Below, one piece after another: positions 37,953 to 45,274 of a stretch of DNA of 64,000 nt. The stretch's first letter is position 1, and each line of letters begins with the position of its first letter. The DNA is from Pseudomonadota bacterium (lineage in GTDB: Bacteria > Pseudomonadota > Gammaproteobacteria > Nitrosococcales > Methylophagaceae): contig JALIBN010000026.1 of assembly GCA_030576275.1 (NCBI GenBank), positions 21,440 through 85,439 of the forward strand, given 5' to 3'. Made by a program: the position numbers and the translations under genes. Below the pieces are notes generated by a model. That model searched no databases. It was not told the DNA's origin and saw nothing but the letters and a program-made list of their open reading frames with translations.

Positions 37953-38126
37953 CTCTATTGTCCAGCAGGGGTGTATGAAGTTGTGAAGGGGCAGGAATCA
38001 ACTTATTTGCAGAGCAATGCTCAGAATTGCATCCATTGCATAGCCTGTGATATTTAATAACCAACCCGGAACATAGTTGGGATACTACCACAAGGTGGAA
38101 GCGGGCCAAGTTACACTGGAATGTAA
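37953..38126 (+). pseudogene. Fragment of ETF-ubiquinone oxidoreductase gene
   Basis: Reading the frame from 37953 gives LYCPAGVYEVV, then LQSNAQNCIHCIACDI, two stop codons, and PTRNIVGILPQGG and GPSYTGM before a final stop. This is the conserved C-terminus of electron-transfer-flavoprotein:ubiquinone oxidoreductase, including the CxxCxxC part of its iron-sulphur ferredoxin motif (family pattern CVHCKTCDIKDPTQNI). The rest of the roughly 550-residue gene is missing or unreadable upstream, so it is dead. Identification rests on memory of the family pattern but the match is long and specific. Confidence 0.85.
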
Positions 38127-38334
38127 TTTGTGAATAATTCACTTTGGACTAGATTCTGACGGTTACCACTACAAGTTGACTGTTAGCCATGGTGATTTAG
38201 CCGTCATGGTTATCTATTGGCGTATGACTTTTGCTGATGAGAAAGCCTATGAAAATCCCTTACAATCAAATATCTTGCTTGCTCATTTAATACATTGATA
38301 TGTTCGTTTTCAGATACTTTAAGGATAAAACATC

Positions 38335-38446
38335 ATGAAACAAATCAGCATTTTATTTTTATCACTTCTCAGTAGTGGTGAAGGCGGCTTCTCAAACAGC
38401 TGAATACTCATGGAGTATGACATGTGTACTAATCGCGTGTGAATAA
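38335..38446 (+). pseudogene. Frameshifted start of an exported protein gene
   Basis: A good ribosome-binding site (aagga) precedes ATG 38335, and the reading MKQISILFLSLL looks like a signal peptide. The original frame stops after 22 codons. A shifted frame continues SVVVKAASQTAEYSWSMTC to a stop at 38444-38446, restoring a plausible signal-peptide cleavage region (VKAAS). I read it as the 5' end of a broken secreted-protein gene; the product is not identifiable. Confidence 0.45.
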
Positions 38447-38854
38447 AGCTGTAGATGTTGATGTGCCACCTAGATGATCTCATGTAGGGTGTGGAGGGAG
38501 CCAATCTGACAGGAAATTTTCTCAAAGAAAACGCACCCTGAATCTTTTCGTGTTCTGAAATTTATTTAGGTAGTTTTAACTATCTTACCAGCCACAATAA
38601 ATCCAGATTGGATAATTGAGTAAGGATTAAGAGTGCTAGACAAATAATATTAATGGTTACTCAAACAGACACGAGTGCAATTAAATACTTTAAGATTGAT
38701 ATTGTATAATTCAAATAATGTAGAATTGCATCTTGTCGCTAAGTTAAGACTAAGTACAAAGCGACAACAAACGCGACTATGAGAATGAATATGTTAAAAT
38801 TACAGTAGTAGCGTTATTGATAAAGCCCTGATTTAAAGGCGCTATTTAGTTTAC

Positions 38855-38930
38855 GGACTCTTAACTCAATTGGTAGAGTAGCTGACTCTTAATCAGTTTG
38901 TTCCGGGTTCGAGTCCCGGAGGGTCCACCA
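38855..38930 (+). tRNA. tRNA-Lys (anticodon CTT)
   Basis: A 76-base tRNA with encoded CCA. The acceptor GGACTCT pairs with AGGGTCC; D arm ACTC/GAGT; anticodon stem GCTGA/TCAGT with loop CTCTTAA, giving anticodon CTT (reads AAG); T arm CCGGG/CCCGG with TTCGAGT. It is intact, although the DNA on both sides is decayed. A half copy exists at 24974-25010. Confidence 0.95.
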
Positions 38931-39001
38931 TAAACACTACATATAGTGGTCGCTTAGATTTAAAACCACAGAATGTAGTGGTAAGCTGTCTTGGATGACG
39001 C

Positions 39002-39185
39002 TCAAATCGTCCCGTCGTTTTGGTAAGATGTCCCGAATAACTGCTCTGCTTTACTTCCAGAGCTGTTTACTGCTGTCTCAATCCAGCGACCGTGATGCTT
39101 ACTCAACATAGTGAGATCGCTATGACCTAACTGGCTACAGATCCAAGCATGATTATAATTCTTAGCAAGCATCAAACGCCAATCT
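39002..39185 (-). pseudogene. Tyrosine recombinase (integrase) C-terminal remnant, copy B
   Basis: On the minus strand the end of the tracked ORF reads YNHAWICSQLGHSDLTML and SKHHGRWIETAV, the box II region of phage/island integrases (usual form QLGHSxxxMxxKHYGRWI). The nucleophile tyrosine of KHYGRW appears as histidine, and everything before the HxxR region is lost. It is dead. Its position just downstream of a tRNA is the classic site of integrase genes. Confidence 0.75.
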
Positions 39186-39197
39186 GCGAAAACAAAG

Positions 39198-39400
39198 CTA
39201 TTCTGTAGCGTTAACGACCGCCTTTTTCCGGTCATAAATTTGCAGCATTTTAGGGCCTTGATGTCCTAAGGCATCCAATTTTTCACCTTGCGTATTACTG
39301 ATTCCTTGTGCTTTTATATCGTGAAAATTAAACAAATCAATAAGCGCTTTAACCGTCTTCTTTTTAAGTCTATTCAACGACGATTTGAACGCTGATTATG
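39198..39400 (-). pseudogene. Tyrosine recombinase (integrase) C-terminal remnant, copy A
   Basis: The minus-strand frame ending at 39198 reads LIDLFNFHDIKAQGISNTQGEK, LDALGHQGPKMLQIYDRKKAVVNATE. This is the C-terminus of a second, different integrase type (pattern FHDLRAKGISD...GHxxxxMxxxYDRK), with its tyrosine kept in IYDRK. A stop codon interrupts the frame about 60 codons from the end (ADQQIT, stop, SAFKSS), and the N-terminal half is gone. It overlaps nothing else and is not in the ORF track. Confidence 0.75.
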
Positions 39401-39751
39401 TTATCTGCTGATCGGCTTCATACTGAACTAATTATAAACTGGCAATAATATCATTGGCTTTTACTGCTGCGGTTAATCGGTCTGACCCTCGCGTTATCGT
39501 ATCCCGACCATTAGATCTGTTGGTATCGAGACCCTCGTTTAGTCTTTTCAAGCTCTTAGCATTTATGATTCCGACACGTCTAAATCCTGCATAACTAATG
39601 CAATGCCCTTGATTGCTGAATGTAAAGGGTCGCAATATATTCTTCATAAGTGACATAGCGAGTTCTTGCTTATTCCTTAATTATGCTTGACAACTCAATC
39701 GGATTAACTTGAGTTTTTGGCCGCGGTCTAAAGCGTATTTCATAACCTGAT

Positions 39752-40146
39752 TTGCGTCTATATAAATTCAAGGTTGCAATTTATCGGTATTCTTTCTGGG
39801 TGACGTTAGAAAGACAGATAAAAAAACAGGAAGGGCAGAGGAAGTATCAACACTTGAGTTGCTTAAATACTTTGAGAGTAGAGCTAAAGCATCACTATTG
39901 GATGATGTGGGATCACAGCAATCTAGTCATGTGTCTTCCCGAAAACTATTACTCAGTCAGATATTCAGTCAGATTGAAGCTAAGAAAAACAAGTTTAAAG
40001 ATGGCGAAGTTCCGCCACCAGATTTTTGAGGTGGCTATTTCATGGTGCTTAAAGGCATAGAATTCTGGCAGGGTAAGGAAAGTCGACTTCATGACAGATT
40101 AATCTATGAAAATATTGATGGTGATTCCATTCTTAATCGTCTATGA
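39752..40146 (+). pseudogene. pdxH: Broken pyridoxamine 5'-phosphate oxidase gene
   Basis: In two frames the sequence follows PdxH closely: WVTLERQIKK, a shift within ataaaaaaacagg, then TGRAEEVSTLELLKYFESRAK, FKDGEVPPPDF, a TGA where Trp is expected, [28 protein letters not shown] and a final NRL before TGA. The family pattern is GEVPxPxFWGGY...IEFWQGxxxRLHDR. With at least one frameshift, a nonsense change and no N-terminal FMN-binding part, it cannot work. The organism may have another pdxH or rely on other vitamin B6 supply. Confidence 0.85.
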
Positions 40147-40728
40147 CGACAGAAACTCTCACAGACATTTAAGCCGTACTCATTGACGGAAGCTGTTCAA
40201 CAAGATTGTTGTAAGCAAAGAAAAGCGGCTTTTTTGTGGCGATTTAAAGCCGTCAGATATAGTCTCATTAGCTAAAAATCATCACCACCACAATATTTAT
40301 AGACTTGAATCTGTGAAACTCGGGTTTTCTACTGAGTGCTGATCAATAGGGGAAAAGAAGTTTCTTTGACCATTTTGTTAATGGCTAAATCATTGATGAT
40401 CGCAAAAGGGCGTTGCATCAATCCTATTCGGTAAGATCTCATAGTCCTTTTATTAACAATCTTGGTACTCAAATAAACTAAAGTTCGGAATCTATTGAGC
40501 GGGCTTTCTAATACTTTGACCCATGTTGTAATAAAGTTATTAACGAACCACGATTCTGCTCCGCATCATTAGCAGAGTAACATTGGCTACCGAGCCAAAC
40601 GCCTTGTTAGAGCCGAATACAAGAACAATCGTCAAGCTCACTAAGCCTAGCATCTTCTTAAATTACAATCTGATTTTGAATAATAATTAGTTACATATTG
40701 TTACCTTGGTGATATCATGGTTAATATT

Positions 40729-40764
40729 CAGAAATAGCAGAAATAGCAGAAATAGCAGAAATAA
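40729..40764 (+). repeat. 4 x 9-bp tandem repeat (cagaaatag)
   Basis: Three perfect cagaaatag units and a fourth with one change (cagaaataa) run from 40729 to 40764, ending 50 bases before the histidine kinase ATG. It lies in the likely promoter or leader of the pilus/regulator cluster. Confidence 0.9.
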
Positions 40765-40814
40765 CGGAAGCGCCAGAAATACTAAGTTACTTCTATGGAT
40801 AGAAATACAATTAC

Positions 40815-42662
40815 ATGCAGTGGAGAGATGATTTGGGAAATAAACTTACTGATGATTTCGTTGGCTTAATAATGATAGTTGCAGCCTTGCTTGCTATTTT
40901 CATGGTCGTCACCTTTGATACGCTTGATAACTACAACTCGCGAGCAAGTACGATCGATAAGTCCGCTAGAACGATTGTTAGGTTGCTGACCAATATGCCT
41001 ATGGAGCGGTTTATAAAAAACGATGTTTATAGTAATAGCGTATTAGAGCTCTTATCTCGTAATGAACATAATGCCGATTTAGCCTACGTAGCCAAAGTTA
41101 ACTTGTCTGGCGAATCCTTAGCTTCAGTTACAGTAAAAAATATCATCATCCCTGATATGGTCATTGGTTCTTGGCCGAAACAGGGGGTGTCCAAGTACGT
41201 AGCTGAACAAGGATCAAACAAATACATCGAATATCGTGCACCGATAATGTCAGGCAAAGAGTTAGTGGGGTATGAGCGGGTTGGGTACGATAAGCCTAAA
41301 ATCGAACTCCAATTTTCAGATGTATCTTTCTATGCAAAAATGGCGCTACCGGTATTTTTATTGGTACCTGTTTTTTACCTTATGTTCCGGCGAGAAACCC
41401 GTTCCTTAAGGCAGGTGAGTTCTCAAATACTGTCTTTTATGGATGTGCAGAGCGTTAAACTCGACACCGATAGTGATAATAAGGATATTATCGCTAACTT
41501 GCGTCAATTTGTGCTGACAGTGGGTAAGCAGATGGATGCTCTTAAGAATGAGCAAGCCCAAGCACAAGAATCAACATTGATACTAGGCTATCAAAAGAAA
41601 CGCATCGAATCCGTATTACAGTCATTTCCAGATGCGGTTGTGGTCATGGATGAGAATGGTGCTATTACCTACGAGAATGGAAGACTTCAAGCAGTTATGG
41701 GTCTTCAGCCTGAAGGTATTATAGGTTTAATGCCTAATGAGTGGTGTACTGATGAGCAAGTAATCAATTTACTCTCTAGCTACCATAGCAACATCACTTC
41801 CTCAAAGCGAGTGGAAGTGCTGGAGTTTACACCTGAAGCCATTCCAAATAAAACCATATCCGTTAGTGCTTATCCATTATTTTCCCCTACGGGATTAAAT
41901 ACTGTTTTGGGAACCTTAGTGTTGTTTCATGATATTACTAAAAAAGTATTATTAACTAGCAAGCATGAAGACTTTATCAATCATGTTTCTCATGAGATGA
42001 AGTCACCGCTTAATGTTATTCAAATGTGTGCTGAAACGTTATTGGATAATAATGATGACGATAAAGTTGAGCGAACTCAATCACTTAACATGATTATGGA
42101 TGAAGCTGAACGATTGAACATGTTGGTCTCGACCCTACTCAATATTTCAAAAATTGAATCAGGACATCTGACGCTTAATAAACAGCGGGTGAGACTCGGC
42201 GATCTTATTAAAGACACCTTTGAAGATATGGTTAGTACAGCCGAAATAAATCAAGTTAATTTCAAACTTGGATTGCCTAGTACTATAGGTGCTGTATCAA
42301 TAGATAAGGACTTGGTCCGAATTGCGTTAAGAAATTTATTGACTAATGCGCTCAAATACTCTGATATCGGTGGAAATGTCACCCTTCAAGTTGATGACGA
42401 TAGTGATAAGTATGTTCTAAGTGTTATCGATGATGGCATCGGTATAGCTGAAAAAGACCTCTTGCATGTTTTTGATAAGTTTTATCGTGCCGATTCAGAT
42501 AAAGTCAGACAACGAAATGGTCATGGTTTAGGTTTATCATTATCTAAAAATATCATTGAGATGCATCAGGGGAGAATTCTGGTAGAAAGTATACTAGGAC
42601 AAGGTACTACTTTCCGTATTATGCTGCCTAAGCAAGCAGTCTTTATAAATGAGATGGGATAA
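40815..42662 (+). CDS. Membrane sensor histidine kinase with PAS domain
   Basis: A 615-residue two-component sensor. TM1 is at about 15-37, an extracytoplasmic sensor region follows, TM2 is at about 175-195 (MALPVFLLVPVFYLMF), then a linker with coiled-coil character, a PAS domain (about 255-370, SFPDAVVVMDENGAITYEN), HisKA with the phospho-acceptor in VSHEMKSPLN (about His393), and HATPase_c with the N box LRNLLTNALKYS, DDGIGI and GHGLGLSLSKN. Overall order resembles PhoR/VicK-type kinases. It overlaps the response regulator start (atgggataatgac), so the two are one unit. Its signal is unknown; position at the head of a pilus locus suggests surface or envelope sensing. Confidence 0.88.
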   Translation: MQWRDDLGNKLTDDFVGLIMIVAALLAIFMVVTFDTLDNYNSRASTIDKSARTIVRLLTNMPMERFIKNDVYSNSVLELLSRNEHNADLAYVAKVNLSGESLASVTVKNIIIPDMVIGSWPKQGVSKYVAEQGSNKYIEYRAPIMSGKELVGYERVGYDKPKIELQFSDVSFYAKMALPVFLLVPVFYLMFRRETRSLRQVSSQILSFMDVQSVKLDTDSDNKDIIANLRQFVLTVGKQMDALKNEQAQAQESTLILGYQKKRIESVLQSFPDAVVVMDENGAITYENGRLQAVMGLQPEGIIGLMPNEWCTDEQVINLLSSYHSNITSSKRVEVLEFTPEAIPNKTISVSAYPLFSPTGLNTVLGTLVLFHDITKKVLLTSKHEDFINHVSHEMKSPLNVIQMCAETLLDNNDDDKVERTQSLNMIMDEAERLNMLVSTLLNISKIESGHLTLNKQRVRLGDLIKDTFEDMVSTAEINQVNFKLGLPSTIGAVSIDKDLVRIALRNLLTNALKYSDIGGNVTLQVDDDSDKYVLSVIDDGIGIAEKDLLHVFDKFYRADSDKVRQRNGHGLGLSLSKNIIEMHQGRILVESILGQGTTFRIMLPKQAVFINEMG

Positions 42663-43036
42663 TGACTCAAAGAATATTGATAGTTGATGATGAACCCCAT
42701 GTCATTCACGTACTGAAAACTTTTCTTGAACGCAAGGGCTTTTCTGTTTTCTCGGCGCACAACGGTCAACAGGCTCTAGATGTTTATAAAAAGTCTCAAC
42801 CTCATGTCGTAATCACGGATATACAGATGCCTATTATGAGTGGGCAAGCGCTGTGTGAGCAATTATTACACGACTATACGCATGACACTGCTAAACTAAT
42901 CGTGGTGACATCGCGCACAGATATCGCACTACGGTCTTGGGCCAAGAGCTACCCCATGATTGATTTTATAGAAAAACCCCTGAGCATGAGACGCTTAGTA
43001 TCAAAACTTGACGAATTTTTTGTCTTGGCGGTATAA
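42662..43036 (+). CDS. Single-domain response regulator (CheY-like)
   Basis: A 124-residue receiver domain with no output domain. The acid pair is DD (residues 9-10), the phospho-acceptor Asp53 is in VITDIQMP, the Thr/Ser switch in VVTSRTD and the Lys in IEKPLS. Its ATG overlaps the kinase gene and it ends three bases before the GGDEF-EAL gene. So it probably passes the kinase signal by protein contact, for instance to the GGDEF-EAL protein or to the pilus ATPase. Direct partner unknown. Confidence 0.9.
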   Translation: MTQRILIVDDEPHVIHVLKTFLERKGFSVFSAHNGQQALDVYKKSQPHVVITDIQMPIMSGQALCEQLLHDYTHDTAKLIVVTSRTDIALRSWAKSYPMIDFIEKPLSMRRLVSKLDEFFVLAV

Positions 43037-43039
43037 GTT

Positions 43040-45208
43040 ATGCTGGAGATGAAACTTAGTTGTTTAAAATACTATTCGCTAGTTAACCGCGTGTCGGATT
43101 ACCATGTCTACTTAGCTATTCTAGATGTAGGTAGCGGCAAAATTATTGCTCAAGATGATAATATTCAACAACAGTTTGTTGATTTTATAAAGTATATTGA
43201 GCAACCCAATATCGGTTGGACCAGCAAAGAAACCGTACAGGGAAACTACGCAATCTCCCCAGATAGAATGTTAAATCTTACACCGCTCACTATCGGTGTT
43301 GAAGAGCCTCGCTATTGGCTTTGTTCATTGATTTCATCGCCTGATCATACTGAGGTTATTTTGAAAGATGAAATATTACTTCAAACCATAAAAGACGTCG
43401 CTATATTTATACAACATGATTCTGACGCCACCATACTCGCCAGAGGCATGGCCGATGAATTAGCTACGCGCTATGAAGAGCTCAATTTATTATATGGTAT
43501 TGATGTCGACTTCGATTTTTCAGGCAGTGATAGCATCTCCGAAATGTATTACAAGATCATTGAGGACTGTATCGTCTATTTGGGGGTTGATATAGTCTGT
43601 TTATACCTGCCAGATGAAGACGTGTTGGTGGTGAAAAATAACCCTGATATTTCAGCCGGCGATTTGAGTACTGTACTGAATAAATTTCAAGGCTCACTCT
43701 ATTCGCTTATTGCGGAAGATCCAGAAACATACGTAGTTAACAAAGACGAAATTGTAGATTGGACAAATCCTAGGCTCGGGATTGACTATAAATATATCGC
43801 GGTGCCGTTATTTAAATCGATAAAAAGCATGGCGGGCATGCTGGTAATTGCGAATCATGAAACGCAAAATAATTTCACCAATAGTGACAGAAAATTGTGC
43901 GAAGTACTGGGAGCAGAAATATCCAAGTTTATCCAATTACGTCATGATCCTTTAACTGGCTTGCTTAATCGAGTCGGATTAGAACAACAGTTGCGCCAAG
44001 CCATTGCGCAAAATTATGAAAAATCAAAGCGCGGAATGCTACTCTATATAGACATTGATCAGTTCAAGAGTGTAAATGAAGTTTCTGGACACAATGCTGG
44101 TGATATTTTATTAACTCAGTTAGCCTCATTATTACCATATAACATAAGAGCTACTGACTCACTGGCACGGATTGGCGGTGATGATTTTGTAATTATATTA
44201 AACGACTGTCCAGTCAGTAATGGCCTTGCCATAGCAGAAAAAATAATTGAACAGATTAAGTCGTTCCGTTTTGTTTTTCTGGATAAGGTATTTAATATTA
44301 CCGTGAGTATAGGTCTAGTTGTTTTTGGCGATGATGACAAAAATACTGATGATATTATTGGTGCAGCAGAATCGGCCTGTTTTACAGCTAAGGAATTAGG
44401 GCGAAATCAAGTGCGGCTTTATGAAAAAACGGATGTGATTATGACCAAACGTCATGATGACGTCTTATGGGTGGGCAGAATTCATAATGCTATCGAAGAC
44501 AATAGATTTAAACTTTACCGTCAGCGAATCATTTCCATCCAAAATGATACTGTCGAGCTTTCACATTACGAAATCTTGCTAAGGATGATCGATGAAAAGG
44601 GGTCTGTACTTTCACCCTTTACTTTTATTCCTGCTGCAGAGCGATATGAGCAAATGACAAAATTAGATCGGTGGGTGATACTAAAAACACTTGAAACCTT
44701 ATCTTTTCATAATAAGAAAGAAGATGCCGTTGTGCTTCATCTCTCGATTAATTTGTCCGGCCAATCTTTATGTGAAGATGGATTTGCTGAGTTTATAATT
44801 AATAGCATCAATAAATATGAAATCCAGCCGGAATCACTGTGTTTTGAAGTGACTGAAACTGCGGCCATTATCAATTTATCTCATGCACAGAAATTCATGG
44901 CAAAAGTGAAAGCGATTGGTTGTAGCTTCTCCTTAGATGATTTCGGTAGTGGAATGAGTTCTTTTGGTTACTTAAAAAGTCTTCCAGTAGATTATTTGAA
45001 AATTGATGGTCAATTTGTTAAGGGCATGATGTCAGACCCTGTAGATAGAGCTATGGTTGAATCCATTCATCATATAGGTCATGTAATGGGCTTGCAAACG
45101 ATAGCCGAGTTTGTCGAAGATGATGAAATGATCGAACATTTGAGATTAATTGGCATCGACTATGCGCAAGGATACGCATTGGGTAGGCCGGAGCCTTTTG
45201 AGTTATGA
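43040..45208 (+). CDS. GAF-GGDEF-EAL c-di-GMP enzyme
   Basis: A 722-residue soluble protein with an unassigned N-terminus (1-150), a GAF-like domain (about 165-300), GGDEF (about 305-460) and EAL (about 480-720). The GGDEF signature reads ARIGGDDF, a conservative change at the fourth position, with the inhibitory I-site kept just before it (RATD). The EAL motif reads YEILLRM (EIL for EAL), and other EAL catalytic stretches are present: NLSGQSL, FEVTETAAI, LDDFGSGMSSFGYLKSLPVDYLKID and AEFVEDDEM. So phosphodiesterase activity is likely and cyclase activity uncertain. It is coupled to the response regulator gene and precedes the MshEN ATPase. Confidence 0.88.
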   Translation: MLEMKLSCLKYYSLVNRVSDYHVYLAILDVGSGKIIAQDDNIQQQFVDFIKYIEQPNIGWTSKETVQGNYAISPDRMLNLTPLTIGVEEPRYWLCSLISSPDHTEVILKDEILLQTIKDVAIFIQHDSDATILARGMADELATRYEELNLLYGIDVDFDFSGSDSISEMYYKIIEDCIVYLGVDIVCLYLPDEDVLVVKNNPDISAGDLSTVLNKFQGSLYSLIAEDPETYVVNKDEIVDWTNPRLGIDYKYIAVPLFKSIKSMAGMLVIANHETQNNFTNSDRKLCEVLGAEISKFIQLRHDPLTGLLNRVGLEQQLRQAIAQNYEKSKRGMLLYIDIDQFKSVNEVSGHNAGDILLTQLASLLPYNIRATDSLARIGGDDFVIILNDCPVSNGLAIAEKIIEQIKSFRFVFLDKVFNITVSIGLVVFGDDDKNTDDIIGAAESACFTAKELGRNQVRLYEKTDVIMTKRHDDVLWVGRIHNAIEDNRFKLYRQRIISIQNDTVELSHYEILLRMIDEKGSVLSPFTFIPAAERYEQMTKLDRWVILKTLETLSFHNKKEDAVVLHLSINLSGQSLCEDGFAEFIINSINKYEIQPESLCFEVTETAAIINLSHAQKFMAKVKAIGCSFSLDDFGSGMSSFGYLKSLPVDYLKIDGQFVKGMMSDPVDRAMVESIHHIGHVMGLQTIAEFVEDDEMIEHLRLIGIDYAQGYALGRPEPFEL

Positions 45209-45274
45209 AAGTAAATTACATAACAATGAGAGCGCCCTTAATTAACGCTATTCCATACTGGTACGAAGGGTATT

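Larger units (their letters stand above)
37763..38854. other. Gene graveyard upstream of tRNA-Lys
   Basis: About 1.1 kb without an intact protein gene. It holds the broken 3' end of an ETF-ubiquinone oxidoreductase gene (37953-38126) and a frameshifted exported-protein gene (38335-38446); the rest gave nothing recognisable. Confidence 0.75.
38931..40814. other. Decayed insertion downstream of tRNA-Lys
   Basis: About 1.9 kb with no intact gene. On the minus strand are tails of two tyrosine-recombinase genes (39002-39400); on the plus strand is a broken pdxH (39752-40146). From 40147 to 40700 I find only short broken frames (for example SLAKNHHHHNIYRLESVKLGFSTEC) that I cannot assign. A 9-bp repeat lies at 40729-40764, before the histidine kinase gene. 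I searched by eye for a displaced copy of the tRNA 3' end and did not find one. Confidence 0.75.

Noticed and set aside
40147-40700. Transposase remnant
   Set aside because: Short broken frames with a few protein-like stretches, but no inverted repeats or catalytic motif that I could recognise.
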